This document shows, piece after piece, positions 23,360 through 31,500 of a DNA stretch of 31,500 bases (position 1 is the first letter of the stretch; each line of letters opens with the position of its first letter). A program made the position numbers and the translations under genes. This DNA comes from an uncultured Spartobacteria bacterium (GTDB lineage Bacteria > Verrucomicrobiota > Verrucomicrobiia > Chthoniobacterales > JAATET01), in the NCBI GenBank assembly GCA_938011325.1, contig CALLUD010000031.1, positions 1 to 31,500 of the forward strand, written 5' to 3'. The notes under the pieces were generated by a model. It did not search any database. It saw only the letters and a list, made by a program, of their open reading frames with translations, and had not been told where the DNA came from.

Positions 23360-23503
23360 GCGATGGGTCAGGCTGGGAGTTGATTCATCATCGACAGGGA
23401 GGTCGGAAAACACAAGCGTAGGAACAGGTCAAGGCAGCGGGGGGAAATTGCTGGCATATGCAAATATTGTCAGTATCGTGCCTCACCTTTCTTTTCTCCC
23501 TTG

Positions 23504-26500
23504 ATGCGCCAATTTTCCTCCCTGCCCGCCGCGCTCGTTCTTGCCTCGATCGCGATCTTCTCGTCCTGCAAACCAGTGGCGAAGGATCCCGCCGGCACGG
23601 CCTCCACGCCAACCGCCTCCGCTCCCGCCGCCGCGACGGCTTCGCAACCGACCACTCCGGCGGCCACGACTCCGTCCGTTGCCGCCGCGCCAGTTGCGAC
23701 CCCGGCACCAACCCCCGTCCCGACGGAGGTCGCCTATCAGCCCGGACACGAGGACGCGGACCCGGCGCCCACCGCTTCGATGGAACAGGACCCGAACGCA
23801 CCGGAGCCCATTCCCGTCGATGACGCCTGGTTCGGCCAGATCATCAATGAATCCGCCGGCACGGTGAATTTCGCCCTCCCCGGCGGACTTGCAGCCTCCG
23901 GTTCGATCGACCTGCTGGAAAAGGGCGGCAACGGCGAGCCCATCGTGGTGCAGGGGCGCCTCACCTCGCCGCAACCCGGTTTCTACACCTTCCAGCGCCA
24001 GACCGCCCCCGGAGTCGCGGGCGCATATTTCGGCCACGTGCGCTTCGACGACAGCGAACAGGCCTACCGGCTCGAACCGATCGGCCCCGGCGGGACCTCG
24101 ATGCTCGTTCCGCGAAAACTCGACCAGGTGATCTGCGTCGGCATGCCGCCGGCACAGGAAGACGGAGACTCCGCGGACACCGCCCAGGCTGCCACCGATC
24201 CCCAATACGTGCCCCAGACGCATCCCACAAACGGGCCGTATCCGCCATCCCAGAACGGGATCGTGCCTCTCGAGAGCCTTCCCGGCGCCAGTGCGGTTGT
24301 CTTTCTGGATTTCGAAGGCGGCCCGGGACCCTGGGTCGGCTGGGGAAATTTCGCCGCGCAGCCCGCAAACGTGAGCAACGCACAGATCAAGGAAGTCTGG
24401 CAGCGCGTCGCCGAGGACTTTCAGCCTTTCAATATCAACATCACCACCAATCGCGCCGTCTTCGAGGCCGCCCCGCGCAACAGCCGCCAGCGCGTGATCG
24501 TCACGCCGACAAACACGGCCGCGCCCGGCGCCGGCGGTGTCGCGGTCATCGGGTCCTTCAACTCGACAAGCGACCAGGTCTGCTGGGCGTTCTACACCTC
24601 CGGAAAAGCTTCCGCGGAGGCCATTTCCCACGAGGTCGGCCACACCCTCGGCCTCTCCCACGACGGCAAGGGCTCGGAGGGATACTACGGCGGGCACGGA
24701 AACGATCCCGTGGGCTGGGCGCCGATCATGGGCGTCGGCTACTACAAGAACCTCAGCCAATGGTCGAAGGGCGAGTATGCCGGCGCCACTCAAACCGAGG
24801 ACGACCTCCGCATCATCACGAACAACAACAATACCGTCCGCTATCGCGCCGACGATTACGGCGCCACCTTCGCCACCGCCGGCCATCTCGAGGTTTACGA
24901 GAACGGCTCGGTGAGCAACGAGGGCATCATCGAGACTCGCGAGGATGTGGACGCATTCCGCTTCACCACCACGGGCGGCGTCGTCTCCTTCACGGTCAAC
25001 CCCGTCTCGGCGGGACCGAACCTCGACCTGCTCGCCGAAATCTACGACAGCGCAAACGTCCTCAAGGCATCGAACAATCCGCCAAACGATATCAACGCCA
25101 CCGTCACGGCCAATCTGCCGGCCGGCGACTACACGTTGCGGGTGAGCGGCGTCGGCCGCGGCGACCCGCTGGGCGATGGCTACAGCGACTACGGCTCGAT
25201 CGGCGCCTATGTCATCAGCGGCACGGCCCCGCAGGCGATAAAGCCGGCCCGATTCAGCATCCCGGAAAACTCGCCGTTCAATACAACCGTCGGCACCATC
25301 ACTCCGCGCAACTCCCACGGTGGAAATCCGCTCACGTTCTCGATCACCTCGGGGAATTCCAATGGAGCGTTCTCGATCAACAGCACCACCGGCGTGCTCC
25401 GCGTCGCAAACCCCTCCGCTCTCAACTACGAGACGCTTTCCACGCGCTGGGACGACCCGGCGACCATCGAATGCGTCGTGAGCATCACCGACTCCGCGAA
25501 CCCCGCGCTCAACGAGTCGATCCGCGTCGTGGTCACGGTCACGAACGTAAACGAGCCGCCCATCCTGACCGGTGGCACGGTCACCGTCTTCTCCCGCACG
25601 CGGGTCGGCACGGAAATCTTCACTGTCGACGCCCGCGACCCCGACCACTTCGATTTCCCGACACTTGCCATTGTCGGCGGCGATCCCGAGGGCCGCTTCG
25701 CCATCAATGACAGGGGCGTCATCACGATCAAATCCGCGCTCGAAACCTCGACGGCTGTCACGATTCCTCTCACGATTCGCGCGACCGATCAGGGCAATCC
25801 CGCGCTGTCCACCGAGGTCACGGTCAATGTGGATCTCCGACCGCTTGTTGGCGTCTATCGCCCCGGCGGAATCGTCCGCACCTACTACGAGGACATCAGC
25901 GGCAACCCGTTGAGCGCGCTCACGAACGCCGCGAAATTTCCGAACAGCCCCGACTCCCAGGAGGCGCTCACCTCGTTCGATGGGGGCCAGCACGGGGAAC
26001 GCTACGGCAGCACGATCACCGGCTTCCTCATTCCGCCGGCCACCGGCTCCTACACCTTCTGGATCGCCTCCGACGACGCCAGCGAACTGCGTCTCAGCTC
26101 GAACAGCGATCCCGCCAATGCCACCGTGCGCGCGAGCGTATCCGGCGCGACGGGCCGTTACGCGTTCGACCAGAATTCCTCGCAGAAGTCCGCCGCGATC
26201 ACGCTGATTGGCGGAAACGTTTACTACATCGAGGCACGCCACAAGGAAGGTGTCGGTGATGACCACGTCACCGTGGCATGGCAGGGTCCCGGATTTTCCC
26301 GTCGGGTGATTTCCGGTCTCTACCTCGCGCCTTCATCGATCAACCGCGCTCCCACAATACCCGCCGCAACGATGCGCGTGCGCCGCGATGCCTACACGGG
26401 CGCGACCGTGGGCACGGTCACCATCAGGGACTTCAACCCGCTCGATACGCACACCACGCGGATCATCGCCGGGACGGGCATCGGCATCTTCGACGTCGAG

Positions 26501-28909
26501 CCGCATACCGGCCGCATCTTTGTAAAGGACGCCGCCGCACTCGCCGCCGCCACCGGCACAAGCTACACGCTCCTGCTCGAAGCCACCGACGACGGCTCGC
26601 CCTCCATGAGCGGCCGGGGCGCCGTGACGATTCAGATCGTTGCGTCCGACACCCTCCCGACGAACGGCATCGTGCGACAGATCTGGCGCAACTTTAACGG
26701 CTCCCTCAGCGCCCTGCCCACCCATCCCGGCTATCCGGGTTCGCCGGACATCACGCGCACGCTCACCTCCTTCGAGGCGCCCCATGAAAACCTCGAGTAT
26801 TTTGGCTCGCGCATTCGTGCCTACGTCGTCCCGCCGACCACCGGCACCTACCGGTTCTACATTTCCAGCGACGACGACTCGGCGCTCTACCTGAGCACGA
26901 GTGAAAACCCGGCGGCGGCGGCCCAGATCGCCAGCGTAAACGGCTGGGTGGACCCGCGCTCATGGACGGCGCAGCCCGGCCAGGCTTCGGCAGCGCGCAC
27001 CCTCATCGCCGGTCGGCGTTATTACATCGAGGTGCGCCACCGGCAGGGCATCGGCGGAGAGGACCTCGCCGTGGCGTGGACCGGTCCCGGCATCACCACG
27101 CCGACAATCATTCCCGGCAGCGCGTTGCAGCCATTCAACCTCAACGACGCGCCAACCTGGTCGGGCTCAAACTCGTTCTCCACGATCGCCGGCTCCGCTC
27201 CCGGAACGTTCGTGGGCAAGGCCACCGCGACCGATCCCGAAGGCGAAGAGCTCGCCTACACGATCGTATCGGGCAATGATTCCGGCGCCTTTGCGATCAA
27301 TCCGGCCACCGGCGAAATCACCGTCGCGGATGGCTCGGCGATTCATCCCGGCAGCACGACCAATCTCGTGATCGGCGCGCAGGATCGCGGCCTCAAGGGC
27401 GAGTATCCGCTGCGATCCGTGACGCGCACGTTCACCATCTCCGCAGACAACTCCAGGATCGCCATGCGCGCCCGCCGCAACGCGTATCCGGGCGCGACGA
27501 TTGGTTTCGTGGTGCCTCCGGGCGGTGGAAGCTCGTTCAGCGTGTCGGGCGGAACCGGCGCGGCGATCTTCGATGTCGATCCGACGACGGGACGCGTCTT
27601 CGTGAAGGATGCCTCCGCGCTCGCCGCTGCGGCTCAATCCAGCGTCACCCTCAACGTCGCGACCACGAATCACGGCACCTACGCCGTCACCATCGACCTG
27701 CTCGCCGCGGATGCCATCCAGGCGACCGGCATCGTCCGGCAGGTGTTCACCAACTTCACCGGCAGCCTTGCGTCCCTGCCAAACGATCCGCGCTATCCGA
27801 ACTCGCCCACGTATTCCCGCGTGCTCAGCTCGTTCGATGCCAGCACGGAATTCCGGCAGAACTTCGGCTCGCGCATCCGCGCCTACATTGTCCCGCCGAC
27901 CACCGGCAGCTATCGGTTCTACATTTCCAGCGACGAGGAATCGATTTTGCTGCTGAGCCCGAACGACAACCCGGCAGGGGCCGTGCAGGTCGCCAGCGTC
28001 TCGGGCTACGTGGATCCGCGCTCGTGGACGGCTCAGGCATCGCAGGCCTCCACGGCCCGCACCCTCACGGCCGGGCAACGCTATTACATCGAGGTGCGCC
28101 ACCGGCAGACGACCGGCGGCGACGATCTCGCGGTCGCGTGGACCGGCCCGGGCATTGCGAGCCCGGTGGTGATCCCGGGCAGCGCGCTGCGGCCGTTCAA
28201 CATCAATGGCGCTCCGGCATTCACGGGCGCACCGTATTCGTTCAGCGTGCCCCCGGGCGCGGTGGAAGGCACCTTCGTCGGCCAGGTGGCGGGCACCGAC
28301 CCCGAGGGCGACTCGCTCACCTATGCGATTGTCGGCGGCAATGAGGGCGGCGCCTTCGCAATCGATCCGCTCTCCGGGCGAATCACCGTGGCGAATCGGA
28401 ACGCACTTCCCGGAGGGACCGCGACATTAACCGTGGGCGTGCAGGACGACGGCCAGAAAGGCGTCTATCCCCTGATGGCCGCCACCACGACCGTGAACGT
28501 GGCGATCACCGGTGGAATCGAAGCGTGGCGACAGACGAAGTTTGGCGCGGATGCCGGCAATGCCGATATCGCCGGAAATCTTGCCGATCCCGATGGCGAT
28601 GGCCTCGCCAACGTCATGGAATACGCCCTCGGCCTCGACCCGCTCTCGTCGGACGCCGACGCGATCAAGATCGATGAGGCCGTGGTCAACGGCGCGAGAT
28701 ACCTGCGCCTCGGCGCTCCGCGAAATCCCGACGCGAAGGACGTGATCCTCACGATCGAGGTCACCAGCAACCTTGCCGACTCCGATTCGTGGAGCAGTTC
28801 CGACACCGTCGTGGAAGTCGATACGCCGACGCAGCTTCGCGCCCGGGACAAAATCCCGATGGGCGCCAGCCCGGCGCGTTGCATTCGTTTGAAGGCCACC
28901 ATTCCATAG
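23504..28909 (+). CDS. Large lipoprotein metalloprotease with PA14 and cadherin-like domains
   Basis: A 1801-residue surface protein. ATG 23504 opens a lipoprotein signal (LASIAIFSSC), followed by an Ala/Pro/Thr-rich linker to about residue 75. The protease core has HEVGHTLGLSH at 376-386 (HExxHxxGxxH zinc site) and a likely Met-turn at Met409 (APIMGVGYY), so it is a metzincin. After a pre-peptidase-like beta domain (about 460-575, EDVDAFRFTT), cadherin-like repeats begin (about 582-783). PA14 domains are at about 789-944, 1050-1216 and 1406-1571, each followed by cadherin-like modules (GDPEGRFAINDRG, ATDPEGEELAYTIVSG, GTDPEGDSLTYAIVGG). The C-terminus (PDGDGLANVMEYALGLDPLS) is the type often seen in verrucomicrobial secreted proteins. 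PA14 domains usually bind glycans. Its target may be an extracellular glycoprotein; this is inference. Confidence 0.87.
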   Translation: MRQFSSLPAALVLASIAIFSSCKPVAKDPAGTASTPTASAPAAATASQPTTPAATTPSVAAAPVATPAPTPVPTEVAYQPGHEDADPAPTASMEQDPNAPEPIPVDDAWFGQIINESAGTVNFALPGGLAASGSIDLLEKGGNGEPIVVQGRLTSPQPGFYTFQRQTAPGVAGAYFGHVRFDDSEQAYRLEPIGPGGTSMLVPRKLDQVICVGMPPAQEDGDSADTAQAATDPQYVPQTHPTNGPYPPSQNGIVPLESLPGASAVVFLDFEGGPGPWVGWGNFAAQPANVSNAQIKEVWQRVAEDFQPFNINITTNRAVFEAAPRNSRQRVIVTPTNTAAPGAGGVAVIGSFNSTSDQVCWAFYTSGKASAEAISHEVGHTLGLSHDGKGSEGYYGGHGNDPVGWAPIMGVGYYKNLSQWSKGEYAGATQTEDDLRIITNNNNTVRYRADDYGATFATAGHLEVYENGSVSNEGIIETREDVDAFRFTTTGGVVSFTVNPVSAGPNLDLLAEIYDSANVLKASNNPPNDINATVTANLPAGDYTLRVSGVGRGDPLGDGYSDYGSIGAYVISGTAPQAIKPARFSIPENSPFNTTVGTITPRNSHGGNPLTFSITSGNSNGAFSINSTTGVLRVANPSALNYETLSTRWDDPATIECVVSITDSANPALNESIRVVVTVTNVNEPPILTGGTVTVFSRTRVGTEIFTVDARDPDHFDFPTLAIVGGDPEGRFAINDRGVITIKSALETSTAVTIPLTIRATDQGNPALSTEVTVNVDLRPLVGVYRPGGIVRTYYEDISGNPLSALTNAAKFPNSPDSQEALTSFDGGQHGERYGSTITGFLIPPATGSYTFWIASDDASELRLSSNSDPANATVRASVSGATGRYAFDQNSSQKSAAITLIGGNVYYIEARHKEGVGDDHVTVAWQGPGFSRRVISGLYLAPSSINRAPTIPAATMRVRRDAYTGATVGTVTIRDFNPLDTHTTRIIAGTGIGIFDVEPHTGRIFVKDAAALAAATGTSYTLLLEATDDGSPSMSGRGAVTIQIVASDTLPTNGIVRQIWRNFNGSLSALPTHPGYPGSPDITRTLTSFEAPHENLEYFGSRIRAYVVPPTTGTYRFYISSDDDSALYLSTSENPAAAAQIASVNGWVDPRSWTAQPGQASAARTLIAGRRYYIEVRHRQGIGGEDLAVAWTGPGITTPTIIPGSALQPFNLNDAPTWSGSNSFSTIAGSAPGTFVGKATATDPEGEELAYTIVSGNDSGAFAINPATGEITVADGSAIHPGSTTNLVIGAQDRGLKGEYPLRSVTRTFTISADNSRIAMRARRNAYPGATIGFVVPPGGGSSFSVSGGTGAAIFDVDPTTGRVFVKDASALAAAAQSSVTLNVATTNHGTYAVTIDLLAADAIQATGIVRQVFTNFTGSLASLPNDPRYPNSPTYSRVLSSFDASTEFRQNFGSRIRAYIVPPTTGSYRFYISSDEESILLLSPNDNPAGAVQVASVSGYVDPRSWTAQASQASTARTLTAGQRYYIEVRHRQTTGGDDLAVAWTGPGIASPVVIPGSALRPFNINGAPAFTGAPYSFSVPPGAVEGTFVGQVAGTDPEGDSLTYAIVGGNEGGAFAIDPLSGRITVANRNALPGGTATLTVGVQDDGQKGVYPLMAATTTVNVAITGGIEAWRQTKFGADAGNADIAGNLADPDGDGLANVMEYALGLDPLSSDADAIKIDEAVVNGARYLRLGAPRNPDAKDVILTIEVTSNLADSDSWSSSDTVVEVDTPTQLRARDKIPMGASPARCIRLKATIP
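26372..28215 (+). repeat. Internal duplication within the metalloprotease gene (about 1.06-1.09 kb)
   Basis: A module of beta domain plus PA14 occurs twice in tandem. The copies begin MRVRRDAYTGATVG (26372) and MRARRNAYPGATIG (27464). The PA14 parts align with an offset of 1062 bp: 26821 with 27883, and 27021 with 28083, where YYIEVRHRQ is coded by almost the same bases. The following cadherin-like unit is also repeated, with an offset of about 1065 bp. The first PA14 (25869 onwards) is more distant. Many third positions differ, so the duplication is not recent. Confidence 0.85.
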
Positions 28910-28917
28910 GCGGCCAC

Positions 28918-28946
28918 TTGCGCAGCGTCGCAGGACCGCCTAGAGT
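28918..28946 (+). promoter_or_regulatory. Possible sigma-70-type promoter for leuC
   Basis: TTGCGC (28918-28923) and TAGAGT (28941-28946) lie 17 bp apart, just upstream of the leuC ATG at 28957. If used, the leader would be only a few bases long, which fits the absence of a Shine-Dalgarno. The boxes match the consensus at three and four of six positions, so this is weak. Confidence 0.3.
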
Positions 28947-28956
28947 GGACATTTCT

Positions 28957-30366
28957 ATGAAACAGACGTTGTTGGATAAGGTGTGGCAGGCGCATACGGT
29001 GCGGGAACTGGCAAACGGCCAGACCCAGCTCCTTATTGGCACGCATCTTATTCACGAGGTCACCAGCCCGCAGGCGTTCGGAATGCTCCGCGATCTGGGG
29101 CTCAAGGTCCTCATGCCGCATCGCACGTTCGCGACGGTCGACCACATCGTCCCCACCGACGAACTCGAGGAACCGTTCTCCGACAGTCTCGCCGACGAGA
29201 TGATCAAGGCGCTGCGGAAGAATTGCGAAGAGAACGGCATCACGTTTTTTGATCTGCCCACCGGCAAGCAGGGCATCGTTCACATTGTTGGCCCCGAGCA
29301 GGGCATCACGCAGCCCGGCACGACCATCGCCTGCGGCGACTCGCACACGAGCACGCACGGGGCGTTTGGCGCGATCGCGTTCGGCATCGGCACCTCGCAG
29401 GTGCGTGACGTGCTCGCGACGCAGACCATGGCCATTCGCAAGCCGAAGGTCCGCCGCATCGAGGTGAACGGAAAGCTCAAGCCCGGCGTTTACGCGAAGG
29501 ACGTCATCCTGCACATCATCCGCAAGCTCGGCGTGAACGGCGGCATTGGCTACGCCTACGAATACGCCGGCACCACGTTCGACAACTTCACGCAGGAAGA
29601 GCGCATGACCGTCTGCAACATGTCGATCGAGGGCGGCGCGCGCGTCGGTTACGTGAATCCCGACGAAACGACGTTCGAATATTTGAAGGACCGTCCCTAC
29701 TCGCCCAGGGGCGCGGATTGGGATGCCGCCGTCGCGCGCTGGAAGAGCTTTGCGAGCGATCCCGACGCGAATTACGACGACGTCGTCGTGTTCAACGCCG
29801 AGGACATCGCTCCGACGGTTACCTGGGGTATCACGCCCGGCCAGGCGGTGTTCATCGACGAGAACGTGCCCGCACCGGAGGAGCTTCCGGAGAAGGATCG
29901 CGCCACCGCGGTCGAGGCGCTCGAACACATGCGCCTGCGTTCCGGCGCGCCGATCAAAGGCACGAAAGTCGATGTCGCATTCCTCGGCAGCTGCACGAAT
30001 GGCCGCCTGAGCGACCTCAAGGAAGTCGCCGGCTACCTCAAGGGCCGCAAGGTCAAGGAGGGCGTCAAAGCCATCGTCGTTCCCGGCTCGCAGGGCGTGG
30101 CATCGATCGCCGAGTCGCTTGGTCTTGCGGACATCTTCCGGGAGGCCGGCTTCGAATGGCGCGGCGCCGGATGCTCGATGTGTCTCGGCATGAACCCCGA
30201 CAAGCTCGTCGGCGAGCAGCTCTGCGCCAGCTCGAGCAACCGCAACTTCAAGGGCCGTCAGGGCTCACCGACCGGCCGCACCGTCCTCATGAGCCCGCTC
30301 ATGGTCGCCGCCGCCGCCGTCACGGGCGAGATTTCGGACGCCCGCGAGGTCTTCGGGCTCTCGTGA
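28957..30366 (+). CDS. leuC: 3-isopropylmalate dehydratase large subunit
   Basis: A 469-residue aconitase-superfamily enzyme that isomerises 2-isopropylmalate to 3-isopropylmalate in leucine synthesis, together with the small subunit LeuD. It starts MKQTLLDKVWQAHTV. The [4Fe-4S] ligands are Cys346 (GSCTNGR) and Cys406/Cys409 (GCSMCLGMNPDKL). Other signatures are FATVDHIVPT, CGDSHTSTHGAFGAIAFGIG and SNRNFKGRQGSPTGRTVLMS. Length and order are those of bacterial LeuC. leuD normally follows at once; here a TraB-like gene does, so leuD is outside the window. The TGA stop overlaps a GTG that is in frame with the next gene. Confidence 0.97.
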   Translation: MKQTLLDKVWQAHTVRELANGQTQLLIGTHLIHEVTSPQAFGMLRDLGLKVLMPHRTFATVDHIVPTDELEEPFSDSLADEMIKALRKNCEENGITFFDLPTGKQGIVHIVGPEQGITQPGTTIACGDSHTSTHGAFGAIAFGIGTSQVRDVLATQTMAIRKPKVRRIEVNGKLKPGVYAKDVILHIIRKLGVNGGIGYAYEYAGTTFDNFTQEERMTVCNMSIEGGARVGYVNPDETTFEYLKDRPYSPRGADWDAAVARWKSFASDPDANYDDVVVFNAEDIAPTVTWGITPGQAVFIDENVPAPEELPEKDRATAVEALEHMRLRSGAPIKGTKVDVAFLGSCTNGRLSDLKEVAGYLKGRKVKEGVKAIVVPGSQGVASIAESLGLADIFREAGFEWRGAGCSMCLGMNPDKLVGEQLCASSSNRNFKGRQGSPTGRTVLMSPLMVAAAAVTGEISDAREVFGLS

Positions 30367-30370
30367 ATTT

Positions 30371-30404
30371 CGGCTTCCGGGCTCGCGGCTTCGCTCGGAG
30401 GCCG
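30371..30404 (+). promoter_or_regulatory. RBS-masking hairpin before the TraB-like gene
   Basis: CGGCTTCCGGGC (30371-30382) pairs fully with GCTCGGAGGCCG (30393-30404) as a 12-bp stem with two G-U pairs and a 10-nt loop. The 3' arm contains the Shine-Dalgarno GGAGG (30397-30401) and ends at the base before ATG 30405. The structure would hide the ribosome binding site unless opened, for example by ribosomes finishing leuC a few bases upstream. Regulatory function is inference. Confidence 0.5.
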
Positions 30405-31355
30405 ATGCGAACGCTCCTGTGCGGAGTGCTCGCAGGCTTTGTCGCGCCCGCGGTCCTGCACGCGCAGACACCCGGGCCGGAACCCCAGCCCGAAATCCAC
30501 GGTTCGAAGATCGTTGCGCCGCTGCTGTGGAAAATCTCGTCTCCAGCCGGCGGCGCCGATTCCTGGCTCCTCGGCACGATTCATCTGCCCCGGCCGGAGT
30601 TCTCCAAATTCCCGCCATCCGTCGATGAGGCGCTCTCGAGTGCCGACGGCGTTTACACCGAGATTCCCATGGATCCCGCCACGATCTTCGGTCTCTCGAG
30701 TTCGATGGTGCTGCCCGATGGAGGCACGCTCGAAGACAAGCTCACGCCGGAAACGATCGAAGACCTGAAGACGGAACTGGCGGCCATTCATCCCGATCTG
30801 CAAATCGAACCGCTCATCCGCTTCAAACCATGGGCGCTGGCCGCGTCGCTCGTCCTGCTCGAGGACCAGATGAAATACCCGGGCGTCCTCGCGATGGACA
30901 CCGTGGTGTTTCAGCGCGGTGCAATGGCCGGCAAGGAAACCGGCGGCATCGAGACTCCCGGCGAGCAGCTCGCGATCTTCGACGAGCTGCCGGAGGAGGA
31001 TCAGATCGCCATCCTCGAGGACACTCTTCAGCAGATGCGCGACGCCCGCGAGGAAGGCGTTTCACCCGCGCAATCACTGGCCGAGGCCTACCTCAGCGGC
31101 AATCTTCCCTCGCTCACCGTCGAACTCGAAAAGTGGAATGGCCGCAGCGAGAACCCCGAACTCACGGAACGGCTCATGGAGCGGCTTCTCTACAAGCGCA
31201 ATGAAATCATGGCGGAGCGCATCGCCGAAAAACTCCGCGCGCATCCCGACACCTCGTTCTTCTTCGCAATCGGCGCCGGCCATCTCGACGGCGATCGCGG
31301 CGTGATCGCATTGCTGGAAAAAGCCGGCTTCAAGCTCGAGCGCATCGAGCAGTAG
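30405..31355 (+). CDS. TraB/GumN family protein
   Basis: A 316-residue exported protein. ATG 30405 has GGAGG three bases upstream and starts a signal peptide (MRTLLCGVLAGFVAPAVLHA, cleavage near residue 20). An in-frame GTG at 30363 overlaps the leuC stop (GTGA) and would add 14 residues. TraB/GumN signatures are SWLLGTIHLP (53-62, with the GTIH motif), RFKPWALAASL in the middle and, near the end, FFFAIGAGHLDGDRGVIALL followed by AGFKLERI. The fold is shared with erythromycin esterase-like and Tiki-type proteins, some of which are metal-dependent proteases. Activity here is unknown. A periplasmic location is inferred from the signal peptide. It probably shares the leuC transcript. Confidence 0.85.
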   Translation: MRTLLCGVLAGFVAPAVLHAQTPGPEPQPEIHGSKIVAPLLWKISSPAGGADSWLLGTIHLPRPEFSKFPPSVDEALSSADGVYTEIPMDPATIFGLSSSMVLPDGGTLEDKLTPETIEDLKTELAAIHPDLQIEPLIRFKPWALAASLVLLEDQMKYPGVLAMDTVVFQRGAMAGKETGGIETPGEQLAIFDELPEEDQIAILEDTLQQMRDAREEGVSPAQSLAEAYLSGNLPSLTVELEKWNGRSENPELTERLMERLLYKRNEIMAERIAEKLRAHPDTSFFFAIGAGHLDGDRGVIALLEKAGFKLERIEQ

Positions 31356-31400
31356 CGCGTTTTCACTGCGCTCACCCTCGCACTCATCTTCCGCGGGTTG

Positions 31401-31420
31401 CCGCAAAGAGGCGCAAGAGG
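31401..31420. repeat. Possible relic of a GxxExxY-type terminal repeat
   Basis: CCGCAAAGAGGCGCAAGAGG resembles the inner part of the arms at 18259-18288 and 18689-18719 (GCAAAGGTCGCAAAGG), allowing for small gaps. It stands alone in the intergenic tail of the window, with purine-rich sequence after it. Whether a GxxExxY gene follows beyond position 31500 cannot be seen. Confidence 0.3.
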
Positions 31421-31473
31421 GGAGCGAGCGTCGAGAGACGAGGGTCGAGGACCTCTGGGCCGCGACCTGTAGC

Positions 31474-31492
31474 CGTTCCGCTCTGCGGAACG
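31474..31492. repeat. Perfect inverted repeat (8-bp stem) in intergenic tail
   Basis: CGTTCCGC, loop TCT, GCGGAACG. It forms a strong hairpin without a T run 3' of it, about 120 bp past the TraB-like stop. The look is that of a repetitive extragenic palindrome or a weak terminator; only one copy is in the window, so neither can be decided. Confidence 0.55.
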
Positions 31493-31500
31493 CGGGGAAG

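Noticed and set aside
23483..26266. A 927-codon open frame on the minus strand opposite the metalloprotease gene
   Set aside because: The plus frame has a signal peptide, zinc site and recognisable domains throughout. The antisense product is a Arg/Gly/Asp/Val-rich shadow with no domain, as expected in high-GC DNA with third-position GC bias.

Overview
The window reads as a high-GC, gene-dense chromosomal segment of a verrucomicrobial bacterium (Verrucomicrobiota, perhaps a Chthoniobacter-, Spartobacteria- or Opitutae-like lineage). This is inferred from gene content, not from a marker gene. Pointers are large secreted proteins built of PA14, cadherin-like and delta-60 repeats, a C-terminal PDGDGLANVMEYALGLDP-type segment common in that phylum, GxxExxY family genes, and a Gram-negative style set of lipoproteins. 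Core genes are ychF (3' end), tRNA-Arg(CCG), parB, ruvA, hpt, moaD-like, rmuC, cysH, tkt and leuC. No phage, transposase, CRISPR array or classical defence island is visible.

Layout. 1-460: 3' end of ychF, then a multiply frameshifted GxxExxY pseudogene. 471-4219: secreted peptidoglycan-binding protein, a convergent SH3-like/coiled-coil lipoprotein, tRNA-Arg, an MFS transporter and a secreted delta-60 repeat protein with an N-terminal 20-residue tandem repeat. 4223-8622 (minus strand): an ABC-2 permease translationally coupled to an MGDG-synthase-type glycosyltransferase, a DUF1295 membrane protein, YjbQ and ParB. 8663-12456: lipoate-ligase-like protein, then minus-strand VanX-like dipeptidase plus 3D-domain lipoprotein, and ruvA coupled to an ATP-grasp-like unknown. 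12455-13928: a membrane-anchored unknown whose start codon shares a CATG with that of ruvA, then hpt and moaD-like overlapping by ATGA. 13953-17512: rmuC, an intergenic region with a strong terminator that has no plus-strand gene in front of it (candidate small RNA), a stand-alone response regulator with a good promoter, a convergent soluble hybrid histidine kinase, and a cysteine-rich unknown.

17522-20707 (minus strand): tkt, a GxxExxY gene and cysH. The GxxExxY gene is bounded by about 30-bp inverted repeats and exactly fills the tkt-cysH gap. 20882-23359: a secreted protein with HAF-like and Ig-like parts, a gamma-glutamylcyclotransferase fold protein and a tandem GYF-domain protein. 23504-28909: a 1801-residue lipoprotein metalloprotease with three PA14 domains, two of them in a roughly 1.06-kb internal duplication. 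28957-31355: leuC and a TraB/GumN-like protein whose ribosome binding site lies in a 12-bp hairpin. The window ends in a repeat-like region.

The best candidate for an under-described system is the GxxExxY unit: an intact copy with terminal inverted repeats, a decayed copy 18 kb away, and a possible relic of the same repeat at the window end. Other items worth attention are the orphan terminator at 15306-15325 and the RBS-masking hairpin at 30371-30404.
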